Assembly: GCA_045536425.1 (NCBI GenBank)
Contig: JAZSNN010000036.1
Coordinates: 1 to 25,922, forward strand
DNA from: UBA11540 sp045536425
GTDB lineage: Bacteria > Bacillota > Clostridia > Oscillospirales > Ruminococcaceae
Direction of reading: 5' to 3'
Length of the DNA stretch: 25,922 nucleotides
The notes under the pieces are model-generated. The model was not told the DNA's origin, made no database searches, and saw nothing but the letters and a program-made list of their open reading frames with translations. Positions 7,005 through 13,763 of this stretch are shown here, one piece after another; positions within the stretch are counted from its first letter, which is position 1; each line of letters opens with the position of its first letter. The translations under genes were made by a program, and so were the position numbers.

Positions 7005-8258
7005 ATGAAGATAAATTATAAAGTAAAACCCTACAACACAAAGAAAAAACCGTTGAAGCAGACCTTTATCTTTACATTTTTGATTTGGTTTTTGAGCCTT
7101 ATCTGTATGATGGGCAAGAAATATAAAATCGAGAAAATCGGTGTTAAAGGACTGAAAACTCCATATATTCTCTTGTCAAACCATATGTATTTTACCGATT
7201 TTTACCTCAATGCTATTGCGACCTTTCCGCATTCGGTAAACAACGTCGCCACCATCGACGGATACTACCGAAGACCGCTTTTGATGGAGCTTATCGGTTG
7301 TATCTGCAAGAGAAAATTTACAAACGATTTGGCTCTTATCCGTTCTATAAAGCACTGTCTTGTAAAGCACAAGAGCATTTTGAGTATGTATCCCGAAGCG
7401 CGTTACTCCCCTATCGGTACTACCGCCATTCTCCCCGACGCGCTCGGAAAGCTTGTGAAGCTTATGGGTGTGCCCGTTGTAACTTTGATGCATCACGGAA
7501 ACTATCTGCACACGCCTTTCTGGAACCACGAGAGAAAAAGAAAGGTTCCGCTTCACAGCATTATGAAGCTCATCCTCACCGAAGAGGATGTTAAAACCAA
7601 ATCGGTTGACGAGATAAACGACATCATCCGCAAGGAGATGGAGTATGATGAATACAAGTGGCAGTTCGAAAACAAAATTGAAATAACCGAGCCGTTTAGA
7701 GCGGAAGGTTTGCACAAGGTTTTGTACAAGTGTCCTAAATGTAACGCAGAGCATATGACCTCTAGTGGAACTAAAATCCGTTGCGAAGAGTGTGGCAAAC
7801 AATGGGAGATGGATACTCTCGGAAGGCTCAACGCTAGTGACGGCAACACAGAGTTCCCGCACATCCCCGACTGGTACGAATGGCAGAGAGAATGTGTCAA
7901 AAAAGAGGTCGAGAGTGGCGAATACTCCTTTGAGGACGAGGTTGACATCTTCTCGCTTACCGACCCGATGAAGTTTATCCACGTTGGAAAAGGAAAGCTT
8001 GTCCACAACTACGACGGTTTTACCGTTAAAGGAAACTACAACGGTGAAGATTTTGAAATCAACCGTCCCGTTCTGGGAATGTATGGTGTGCATATCGAGT
8101 ATGATTACGTTTACGTCCGTCCCGAAGATTGTGTGGACATTTCCACCGATGACGATTCGCTTTACTGCTACCCCACCAAGAAAAACGTTGTGACAAAGCT
8201 CTCTCTGGCAACCGAAGAGTTGTACAAGATGAAATCCAAAAAACCTGCAAAGGTATGA
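7005..8258 (+). CDS. PlsC-like acyltransferase with internal zinc ribbon
   Basis: This 417-residue protein has an N-terminal hydrophobic anchor (about 19-36), then a glycerolphosphate acyltransferase (PlsC/LPLAT) domain. The catalytic HX4D motif is NHMYFTD (His60, Asp65), and a later YPEARYS motif (Glu131) matches the PEG/PEA motif of the family. A four-cysteine zinc ribbon follows (Cys243, Cys246, Cys260, Cys263). The C-terminal part, rich in aromatic and acidic residues, I do not recognise. Ordinary PlsC proteins are about 200-250 residues, so roughly half of this protein lies outside that domain. It probably acts at the membrane on a lipid or lipid-like acceptor; the true substrate is unknown. 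It is the only plus-strand gene and is transcribed alone, from its own promoter to a bidirectional terminator. Confidence 0.8.
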   Translation: MKINYKVKPYNTKKKPLKQTFIFTFLIWFLSLICMMGKKYKIEKIGVKGLKTPYILLSNHMYFTDFYLNAIATFPHSVNNVATIDGYYRRPLLMELIGCICKRKFTNDLALIRSIKHCLVKHKSILSMYPEARYSPIGTTAILPDALGKLVKLMGVPVVTLMHHGNYLHTPFWNHERKRKVPLHSIMKLILTEEDVKTKSVDEINDIIRKEMEYDEYKWQFENKIEITEPFRAEGLHKVLYKCPKCNAEHMTSSGTKIRCEECGKQWEMDTLGRLNASDGNTEFPHIPDWYEWQRECVKKEVESGEYSFEDEVDIFSLTDPMKFIHVGKGKLVHNYDGFTVKGNYNGEDFEINRPVLGMYGVHIEYDYVYVRPEDCVDISTDDDSLYCYPTKKNVVTKLSLATEELYKMKSKKPAKV

Positions 8259-8259
8259 G

Positions 8260-8289
8260 AAAAGCGGTTGGCAAATGCCAACCGCTTTT
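8260..8289. terminator. Bidirectional terminator between convergent genes
   Basis: A perfect 14-bp stem, AAAAGCGGTTGGCA / TGCCAACCGCTTTT, has an AA centre, with A and T tracts on both sides. It begins two bases after the acyltransferase stop and includes the first two bases of the stop triplet of the convergent minus-strand gene. Confidence 0.85.
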
Positions 8290-8680
8290 AATCTTTGCTA
8301 TTTTCAAGAATTTGGTCGATTTCTAGTTTCACTCTTTCGGTGTATGTGTCGTCGATGAGGGACATATATTCGAGCCGTTTTTCGAACATTTTAAATCGGT
8401 CGAAGGGCTCTTTGTTGTATTTAAAGTATTCAGATGAACAAAAGTCAACCAAAAGCTTGAAGCAGTGATATTTCGCCTCGTCAAGTGGCTTGAAATTGCA
8501 CAGAACATGCGTTCCGCCACGCTCGTCGATATATTTGAGGGTGTATTTATCCCCATATTGCGACAGGTGGTACCCCTCCCCTTTAAATGAGAGCGTTTTG
8601 AACTCAATATCCTTTGTATCTATTCCCGTTTTTTCTTCGAGAAGCTTTTTCGCATTTTTGATTTCGTCGTATATAGTCAT
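8288..8680 (-). CDS. Small protein resembling Imm63-family immunity proteins
   Basis: This 130-residue soluble acidic protein is not confidently recognised. Its central stretch KYTLKYIDERGG (45-56), followed by an aromatic-rich helix (LLVDFCSSEYFKY) and a basic/acidic C-terminal helix, recalls Imm63-type immunity proteins, which carry a Y-x(n)-ERG motif, a DELLYW-like helix and an R-rich C-terminus. The match is from memory and partial: the helix lacks the usual Leu-Leu-Tyr-Trp. No toxin gene is adjacent. It starts with ATG after AAGGAGTGAG. It has its own promoter and ends in the shared terminator. An alternative is an unrelated conserved hypothetical protein. Confidence 0.65.
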   Translation of the reverse strand: MTIYDEIKNAKKLLEEKTGIDTKDIEFKTLSFKGEGYHLSQYGDKYTLKYIDERGGTHVLCNFKPLDEAKYHCFKLLVDFCSSEYFKYNKEPFDRFKMFEKRLEYMSLIDDTYTERVKLEIDQILENSKD

Positions 8681-8713
8681 TCAAACTCACTCCTTCAAAG
8701 TTTTTCTATTACT

Positions 8714-8742
8714 AGCATAGCAAATTTGAAAAACTTTTGCAA
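8714..8742 (-). promoter_or_regulatory. Promoter of the Imm63-like gene
   Basis: TTGCAA (8737-8742), 17 bp, and TATGCT (8714-8719) form a reasonable sigma-A promoter about 35 nt before the start codon, between that gene and the ribosomal cluster terminator. Confidence 0.55.
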
Positions 8743-8753
8743 GGACAAAATAC

Positions 8754-8785
8754 AAAACCCGACCTTCGTATGAAGGTCGGGTTTT
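8754..8785 (-). terminator. Terminator of the S10-spc-alpha ribosomal cluster
   Basis: A perfect 14-bp stem, AAAACCCGACCTTC / GAAGGTCGGGTTTT, has a 4-base loop and starts 14 nt after the rplQ stop. The 3' arm ends in TTTT followed by GTATTTTG. Confidence 0.88.
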
Positions 8786-8799
8786 TAGTTATGCCGTGA

Positions 8800-9141
8800 T
8801 TATATCAGTTCGATTATAGCCATCTCGGCAGCGTCACCACGACGGGGTCCCTTCTTGATGATGCGTGTGTAACCACCGTTAACATCCGCATACTTGGGGG
8901 ATATCTCGTCGAACAATTTCTTGACAACGCTCTCCTTTGTAATGAAAGCGAGTGCCTGACGCTTGGAGTGGAGATTGTTTTGCTTACCGATTGTAATCAT
9001 CTTCTCGGCAACTGCTCTTACCTCTTTGGCTCTTGTAACTGTGGTCTCTACCTTGCCGTTTTCGAGAAGGTAGGTTACCATAGCTCTGAGCATAGCTCTT
9101 CTGCTATCAGAAGCTCTTCCGAGTTTTCTGGTACCTGGCAT
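8800..9141 (-). CDS. rplQ: 50S ribosomal protein L17
   Basis: L17 binds 23S rRNA near the peptide exit region of the large subunit. The 113-residue protein begins MPGTRKLGRASDSRRAMLRA, close to the family signature (RKLGR...RRAMLRN). It contains TVTRAKEVRAVAEKMI and ends with GGYTRIIKKGPRRGDAAEMA, the conserved L17 C-terminus. The length is normal. It is the last gene of the cluster, 36 nt after rpoA, and is followed by a strong terminator. In many Firmicutes ECF transporter genes follow rplQ; here they do not. Confidence 0.98.
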   Translation of the reverse strand: MPGTRKLGRASDSRRAMLRAMVTYLLENGKVETTVTRAKEVRAVAEKMITIGKQNNLHSKRQALAFITKESVVKKLFDEISPKYADVNGGYTRIIKKGPRRGDAAEMAIIELI

Positions 9142-9177
9142 CGAAATTCACTCCTTACCTTATTGGAAATTTCAGGC

Positions 9178-10119
9178 TTATTCTTCGTCTGATGTCAGAC
9201 TGAAGCCCAGTGATATGAGTTTATTTCTCACTTCTTCAAGTGATTTCTTTCCGAGGTTTCTGACTTTCATCATCTCTTCCTCGGACTTGCTTATAAGGTC
9301 TTTTACCGTATTGATGCCTGCTCTCTTCAAGCAGTTGAAGGAACGAACAGACAGGTCAAGCTCTTCAATGGTCATCTCAAGAACGGTCTCTTTGGAGTCA
9401 TCCTTTGTCTCGACCAAAAGTTCTGTGTATGTTGCATCAGAAAGGTCTACGAAAAGGTTGAGATGTTCGTTGAGGATCTTGGCTGCCAGAGAAACTGCTT
9501 CCTTAGCGGAAATAGTTCCGTCTGTCCACACTTCGAGTGTCAGCTTGTCATAGTCTGTGATCTGTCCGACACGTGTGTTGTCTACGGTATAGTTTACCTT
9601 CAATACAGGTGTGTAAATACTGTCAACAGGAATTACACCGATTGCTGACTGAAGGTTTTGTTTGTTGCGTTCAGCGGATACATAACCGCGACCTTTGTCG
9701 ATGGTTATCTCCATATCCAGCTTTGCACCGGCTCCAAGTGTTGCAATGTGCATGCTTGGGTCGAGTATCTCAACTTCAGAGTCAGCCTTGATGGAGCCTG
9801 CGGTTACTTCGCCTTCACCCTCAGCCTCTATATAGACTGTCTTGGGAGCGTCACCGTAAATCTTTGCGGTGAGTCCTTTGATATTGAGAACGATCTCTGT
9901 GATGTCCTCTTTTACTCCGGGAATTGTTGAAAACTCATGCTGTACACCGTCAATCTTTATAGATGTTACGGCTACACCGGGAAGCGAGGAGAGGAGTACG
10001 CGCCTTAAACTATTTCCAAGCGTTGTGCCAAAGCCACGCTCGAGAGGCTCTACGACAAATTTACCATAGGTGCCGTCTGATTTGAGTTCAGCAGTATCTA
10101 TCTTCGGTCTATCTATCAT
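9178..10119 (-). CDS. rpoA: DNA-directed RNA polymerase subunit alpha
   Basis: The alpha subunit dimerises to nucleate RNA polymerase assembly and contacts UP elements and activators. The 313 residues show the N-terminal dimerisation domain (EPLERGFGTTLGNSLRRVLL at about 23-42), the inserted domain, and a C-terminal domain with ELDLSVRSFNCLKRAGINTV and VRNLGKKSLEEVRNKL, the DNA-binding helix-hairpin-helix region. The length is normal. The ATG follows GGGAGGG. A 76-nt gap with a small palindrome separates it from rpsD. Co-transcription with ribosomal genes ties polymerase supply to ribosome supply, as in most bacteria. Confidence 0.99.
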   Translation of the reverse strand: MIDRPKIDTAELKSDGTYGKFVVEPLERGFGTTLGNSLRRVLLSSLPGVAVTSIKIDGVQHEFSTIPGVKEDITEIVLNIKGLTAKIYGDAPKTVYIEAEGEGEVTAGSIKADSEVEILDPSMHIATLGAGAKLDMEITIDKGRGYVSAERNKQNLQSAIGVIPVDSIYTPVLKVNYTVDNTRVGQITDYDKLTLEVWTDGTISAKEAVSLAAKILNEHLNLFVDLSDATYTELLVETKDDSKETVLEMTIEELDLSVRSFNCLKRAGINTVKDLISKSEEEMMKVRNLGKKSLEEVRNKLISLGFSLTSDEE

Positions 10120-10143
10120 TGTTTATAACCCTCCCTGTTTTAA

Positions 10144-10157
10144 GCAGCAATTGCTGC
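10144..10157 (-). repeat. 14-bp palindrome between rpsD and rpoA
   Basis: GCAGCAATTGCTGC is perfectly palindromic. It can form a 5-bp stem with an AATT loop in the 76-nt gap. No U-tract follows, so it is not a terminator; it may be a processing or stability element. Confidence 0.4.
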
Positions 10158-10195
10158 CGTTTGTTTACTACTTCCTCTTGTTTCAAGCAACGTTA

Positions 10196-10822
10196 TTACT
10201 TGGAGTAAAGCTCGACGATAAGATGCTCTTCTACCTCGAGGTCAATGTCCTCTCTTGCAGGCATCTCGACGATTTTACCGGTCAGTGTGTTGCTGTCAGC
10301 ATCAAGCCACTTCGGAACAGGACGAGCAGAGTTTGCCTCTACAACTGCCTTGATCTTGTCGCTTGTTCTGCTGTTCTCGGTTACTGCGATTACGTCGCCA
10401 ACCTTGAGAAGCATAGAAGGAATGTTTGCTTTCTTGCCGTTTACTGTGAAGTGGTTGTGCAAAACGAGCTGTCTAGCTTCTTTTCTAGAGCTTGCCAAAC
10501 CAAGTCTGTAAACTACGTTATCAAAACGGCTCTCGAGGATCTTGAGAAGGTTTTCACCTGTCATTCCTGCTTTTCTCTCAGCCATATCGAAGTATTTAGC
10601 GAACTGGCTCTCGAGAACGCCGTAATAGCGCTTTGCCTTCTGCTTTTCACGCAACTGGAGTCCGTATTCCGAAACCTTTTTACGATTTTGACCATGCTGG
10701 CCGGGTGCATACTGTCTGCGAGCTATTGCACACTTATCCGAATAGCATCTCTCGCCCTTCAGAAAAAGCTTCTGTCCCTCGCGGCGACAAAGTCTGCATG
10801 AAGCACCAGTATATCTTGCCAT
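10196..10822 (-). CDS. rpsD: 30S ribosomal protein S4 (zinc-binding form)
   Basis: S4 is a primary 16S rRNA binder that starts 30S assembly. The 208 residues include a four-cysteine N-terminal site (Cys9, Cys12, Cys26, Cys31), the zinc-containing version, then RRQYAPGQHG and a C-terminal S4 RNA-binding domain (RLDNVVYRLG-like, here RFDNVVYRLGLASSRKEARQ). The length is normal. The ATG follows GGAGG. In Bacillus rpsD lies elsewhere on the chromosome; here it is inside the alpha-operon part, as in many clostridia. In other bacteria S4 represses its own operon; no specific S4 target is recognisable here. Confidence 0.98.
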   Translation of the reverse strand: MARYTGASCRLCRREGQKLFLKGERCYSDKCAIARRQYAPGQHGQNRKKVSEYGLQLREKQKAKRYYGVLESQFAKYFDMAERKAGMTGENLLKILESRFDNVVYRLGLASSRKEARQLVLHNHFTVNGKKANIPSMLLKVGDVIAVTENSRTSDKIKAVVEANSARPVPKWLDADSNTLTGKIVEMPAREDIDLEVEEHLIVELYSK

Positions 10823-10881
10823 CTGGTTACACCTCCTGAATGGATTTCTTTTAATCGATTGTCAACTCTTACTTTTACCAA

Positions 10882-11277
10882 TCAGACGCGTCTTCTCTTG
10901 GGCGGGCGGCATCCGTTGTGGGGAATGGGAGTTACATCCTTGATCATGCTAACTTCCAAGCCTGCTGCCTGAAGTGCTCTGATTGCAGCCTCACGACCTG
11001 CGCCAGGGCCCTTGACATATACTTCAACAGTCTTGAGTCCGTGCTCCATTGCAGCCTTTGCTGCTGTCTCTGCTGCTGTCTGTGCAGCAAAGGGAGTAGA
11101 CTTCTTAGAACCTCTGAAGCCAAGTCCGCCAGCACTTGCCCAAGACAATGCGTTGCCCTGAACGTCTGTGATCGTGACGATGGTGTTGTTAAAGGTTGAC
11201 TGGATATGTGCAGCGCCACGCTCAATATTCTTGCGCTCACGGCGTCTGCGAGTTGTGGCTTTCTTTACATTTGCCAT
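10882..11277 (-). CDS. rpsK: 30S ribosomal protein S11
   Basis: S11 lies on the 30S platform near the mRNA exit. The 131 residues contain the conserved HIQSTFNNTIVTITD, the Ala-rich AAQTAAETAAKAAMEHG helix and the C-terminal signature DVTPIPHNGCRPPKRRRV. The length is normal. It is 15 nt after rpsM and 59 nt before rpsD. The helix is encoded by a run of GCA/GCT codons, which explains the CAG/CTG-rich stretch at about 11040-11100. Confidence 0.98.
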   Translation of the reverse strand: MANVKKATTRRRRERKNIERGAAHIQSTFNNTIVTITDVQGNALSWASAGGLGFRGSKKSTPFAAQTAAETAAKAAMEHGLKTVEVYVKGPGAGREAAIRALQAAGLEVSMIKDVTPIPHNGCRPPKRRRV

Positions 11278-11292
11278 CTCTTATATCCTCCC

Positions 11293-11661
11293 TTATTTCT
11301 TCTTGTTTGCAATTGTCTTTGCAGGTCCCTTACGGGTACGTGCATTTGTCTTTGTTCTCTGGCCTCTTACAGGAAGTCCCTTTCTATGACGAACTCCTCT
11401 GTAGCACTGAATCTCAACAAGTCTCTTAATGTTAAGGCCTACTTCTCTACGAAGATCACCCTCAACAGTAAGGTTCTTATCGATATAGTCACGAAGCTTA
11501 GAAACATCTTCTTCTGTAAGATCCTTAACTCTTGTGTCAGGATTGATTCCTGTTGCCGCGAGAATCTTCTTGGATGTGGTAAGTCCTATACCGAAAATAT
11601 AGGTAAGTCCAATCTCTATTCTCTTCTCTCTCGGCAAGTCAACACCGGATAAACGAGCCAT
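11293..11661 (-). CDS. rpsM: 30S ribosomal protein S13
   Basis: S13 sits in the head of the 30S subunit and contacts the 50S subunit and P-site tRNA. The 122 residues start MARLSGVDLPREKRIEIGLT, carry the helix-two-turn-helix TYIFGIGLTTSKKIL, and end with the basic tail GVRHRKGLPVRGQRTKTNAR, all typical. It is 25 nt after rpmJ and 15 nt before rpsK. The ATG follows GGAGG. Confidence 0.98.
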   Translation of the reverse strand: MARLSGVDLPREKRIEIGLTYIFGIGLTTSKKILAATGINPDTRVKDLTEEDVSKLRDYIDKNLTVEGDLRREVGLNIKRLVEIQCYRGVRHRKGLPVRGQRTKTNARTRKGPAKTIANKKK

Positions 11662-11686
11662 TTAATTGCACCTCCATTATTTAGGA

Positions 11687-11800
11687 TTAGCCTTGTCTTT
11701 GTTTATGCTTGGGGTCCTTGCAGATAACCATAACGCGTCCTTTGCGCTTGATTACTTTGCAGTCCTTGCAAATAGGCTTTACTGAAGGTCTGACTTTCAT
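11687..11800 (-). CDS. rpmJ: 50S ribosomal protein L36 (zinc-binding form)
   Basis: This is a very short 37-codon gene found by reading the infA-rpsM gap. The protein begins MKVRPSVKPICKDCKVIKRK. Cys11, Cys14, Cys27 and His32 form the usual C-C-C-H zinc site, so this is the C+ form. The ATG has GGAGG 9 nt upstream. Its position between infA and rpsM is the conserved one in Firmicutes. L36 organises 23S rRNA in the large subunit. Confidence 0.97.
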   Translation of the reverse strand: MKVRPSVKPICKDCKVIKRKGRVMVICKDPKHKQRQG

Positions 11801-11821
11801 CTTCAAATACCTCCTTGTTTT

Positions 11822-11838
11822 GCGGACTTTAAGTCCGC
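11822..11838 (-). repeat. Stem-loop between infA and rpmJ
   Basis: GCGGACTT-N-AAGTCCGC is a perfect inverted repeat with a one-base centre in the 63-nt gap. It is followed by AAAACAAGGAGG rather than a U-tract, so it is not a terminator. It could protect or delimit an RNA end. Confidence 0.5.
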
Positions 11839-11863
11839 TCCTTATCCTTAAAGGGTTTTTTGT

Positions 11864-12082
11864 TTACTTAGAACGCCAAGTGATGCGTCCTTTTGTGAGA
11901 TCATACGGCGACATCTCAACTGTCACCTTATCGCCCGGAAGGATACGAATGAAGTTCATTCTAAGTCTTCCGGATATATGAGCTAAAATTTGGTGGCCGT
12001 TTGGAAGTTCGACCTTGAAGGTTGCGTTTGGCAATGCTTCTACGACTGTGCCTTCAATCTCAATTACATCTTCCTTTGACAA
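11864..12082 (-). CDS. infA: Translation initiation factor IF-1
   Basis: IF-1 is an OB-fold protein that binds the 30S A site during initiation. The 72 residues (MSKEDVIEIEGTVVEALPNA, then LAHISGRLRMNFIRILPGDK and LTKGRITWR) match the family over the full length. The start codon is TTG, with AAGGAGG 8 nt upstream inside the end of the preceding KOW gene, whose TGA directly abuts it. A non-AUG start in an initiation-factor gene may make its synthesis sensitive to initiation-factor levels; that is inference by analogy with infC. Confidence 0.97.
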   Translation of the reverse strand: MSKEDVIEIEGTVVEALPNATFKVELPNGHQILAHISGRLRMNFIRILPGDKVTVEMSPYDLTKGRITWRSK

Positions 12083-12349
12083 TCAAATAACCTCCTTGGT
12101 GACCGGTCTTTCAGAATTAAAATCTGAAAGAGCAATCTTTAGTTTGTTGTTGGTTGCTGTTTCGTTTAAATCGATCTCTGCTTTGGTCGGGCTGAGGTGC
12201 TTTAGGCGTTTTTTCTTGGGACTTTCAAGCTTTCGCACTTTTCCGTCCGCTATATACGCAAAGTCGCCCTCGAGCCTTACAACAACATAAAATCTGTCGC
12301 TGTCGTGACCCGCCATCGATTTTACTATGCTTCCCTGTTTAATCTGCAC
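12083..12349 (-). CDS. KOW-domain RNA-binding protein between map and infA
   Basis: This is an 88-residue basic protein. The first half (QGSIVKSMAGHDSDRFYVVV to about residue 42) is a KOW-like beta module similar to the start of eukaryotic/archaeal L14e; the pattern G-S-I-V-K-S-M-A-G-H-D is typical of the clostridial family. A lysine-rich stretch ESPKKKRLKHL follows, and the C-terminal half looks poorly structured. It starts with GTG after GGGAGG, 15 nt after map, and its stop abuts infA. The function is unknown; ribosome or rRNA binding is inferred from the domain and from its position in the ribosomal cluster. Confidence 0.85.
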   Translation of the reverse strand: MQIKQGSIVKSMAGHDSDRFYVVVRLEGDFAYIADGKVRKLESPKKKRLKHLSPTKAEIDLNETATNNKLKIALSDFNSERPVTKEVI

Positions 12350-12364
12350 GGGGATTCCTCCCTT

Positions 12365-13114
12365 TCACGCCTTTGTCATAATGACGGGTCCGTCCGCCGT
12401 TATGGCTATGGTATGTTCAAAATGTGCTGACAAACTGTGGTCTGCTGTCACTACTGTCCATTTGTCTGCAAGTCGTTTGACCTGACTGCCTCCCGCGTTG
12501 ATCATAGGCTCAATCGCTATGGTCATTCCGGGTACCAAACGGACTCCGTGTCCTGCTTTTCCAAAATTGGGGACCTCGGGGTCTTCGTGCAAATCTCTGC
12601 CCACACCGTGACCTACGTACTCACGGACAACGGAAAATCCTCTGTCCTCTACGTAGTTTGAAACTGCATTGCCGATGTCTCCGATTCTGTTTCCCGCAAC
12701 AGCTACCTTTATTGCTTCATAAAGACTCTGCTCTGTCGCTTCCAACAGTTTTTTCGCCTCATCGCTGATATCACCTGCCGCGAAGGTGTATGCATTATCT
12801 CCGTGGAAGCCGTCAATAAACGCGCCTACGTCGATACTGACTATATCACCGTTTTGGATGATTCTCTTGCGATTTGGGATACCGTGGATAATCTCGTCAT
12901 TTATAGATATACAGGAACTTGCAGGAAATCCTCCATAACCGAGGAAAGAGGGTTTTGCGCCGGCGCCCACAATGAAATCGTGTATCAAAGCATCAATGTC
13001 ATATGTGGAAACGCCAGGTTTTACCGCTTTTCCCGCTAATTCCAATGCTTGTGCGGAGACTTTGCAGGCGTGCTGCATCAGTTGCAGCTCCCTTGCGGTT
13101 TTGAGCACAACCAT
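12365..13114 (-). CDS. map: Type I methionine aminopeptidase
   Basis: This enzyme removes the initiator methionine from nascent proteins co-translationally. The 249 residues have the pita-bread fold signatures with the five metal ligands visible: Asp95 and Asp106 (IDVGAFIDGFHGDNAY), His169 (YVGHGVGRDLHE), Glu202 (TIAIEPM) and Glu233 (HFEHTIAIT). His77 is the usual substrate-site histidine. There is no N-terminal zinc-finger extension. Its ATG lies 3 nt after the adk stop, with GGAGG inside the adk end, so the two are tightly coupled. Location next to adk and infA is conserved in Firmicutes. Confidence 0.98.
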   Translation of the reverse strand: MVVLKTARELQLMQHACKVSAQALELAGKAVKPGVSTYDIDALIHDFIVGAGAKPSFLGYGGFPASSCISINDEIIHGIPNRKRIIQNGDIVSIDVGAFIDGFHGDNAYTFAAGDISDEAKKLLEATEQSLYEAIKVAVAGNRIGDIGNAVSNYVEDRGFSVVREYVGHGVGRDLHEDPEVPNFGKAGHGVRLVPGMTIAIEPMINAGGSQVKRLADKWTVVTADHSLSAHFEHTIAITADGPVIMTKA

Positions 13115-13117
13115 AAT

Positions 13118-13750
13118 TTAAGCCTCCAAAGCCGCCAATGTCAGCTTTGTTGTATCAGCAACCTCTTCCTGTCCTTCTACGATAACAAGCTTACCTGTCT
13201 TTTCGTAGTAGTCCTTGAGAGGCTCGGTCTGCTCGTGATAAACCTGCAAACGATCTCTGATTGTCTCGGGCTTGTCGTCTTTTCTGATGACAAGGTTTCC
13301 GTCGCACTTACCGCACTTCTCACCGTTGGGTGAGGGTTTATAATCAATGTGGTAGGATGCTCCGCAGACTTCACAAACACGTCTGCCGGACAATCTCTTT
13401 TCTATCTTTTCGTCAGCTACCTCAATATCGATTACCTTGTCGATGATGATACCCATCTCGTCAAGCGCCTCTGCCTGAGGTACTGTACGGGGGAATCCGT
13501 CAAGAATAAAGCCGTTCTGGCAGTCGTCCTTTGCAAGACGCTCCTTGATAATTCCGATTACGACATCATCGGGAACAAGCTTGCCTTCGTCCATATAGGA
13601 CTTAGCCTTGAGTCCCATCTCTGTGCCGTTTTTCAAAGCTTCGCGAATAATGTTTCCTGTGCTGATAGCGGGGATATTAAGATGCTCACAGATTACCTCT
13701 GCCTGAGTACCCTTTCCTGCGCCGGGTGCACCTAAAAGTATGAGTTTCAT
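13118..13750 (-). CDS. adk: Adenylate kinase (zinc LID type)
   Basis: Adenylate kinase interconverts ATP, AMP and ADP in the cytoplasm. The 210-residue protein shows the P-loop GAPGAGKGT at 7-15, the AMP-binding DGFPRT at 84-89, and a LID with four zinc-type cysteines (Cys126, Cys129, Cys146, Cys149), as in Gram-positive long-form enzymes. I chose the ATG at 13750, with GGAGG 7 nt upstream; an earlier in-frame ATG overlaps the secY stop and has no site. It lies 13 nt after secY and 3 nt before map. Confidence 0.98.
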   Translation of the reverse strand: MKLILLGAPGAGKGTQAEVICEHLNIPAISTGNIIREALKNGTEMGLKAKSYMDEGKLVPDDVVIGIIKERLAKDDCQNGFILDGFPRTVPQAEALDEMGIIIDKVIDIEVADEKIEKRLSGRRVCEVCGASYHIDYKPSPNGEKCGKCDGNLVIRKDDKPETIRDRLQVYHEQTEPLKDYYEKTGKLVIVEGQEEVADTTKLTLAALEA

Positions 13751-13763
13751 ACGTCTACCTCCA

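Noticed and set aside
10823..10881. TTGACA in the rpsK-rpsD gap as an internal promoter for rpsD
   Set aside because: The -35-like hexamer is perfect, but no -10-like sequence is found 16-18 bases downstream.
11040..11110. CTG/CAG-rich stretch as a repeat element
   Set aside because: It encodes the Ala/Glu-rich helix of S11 and is explained by coding constraint.
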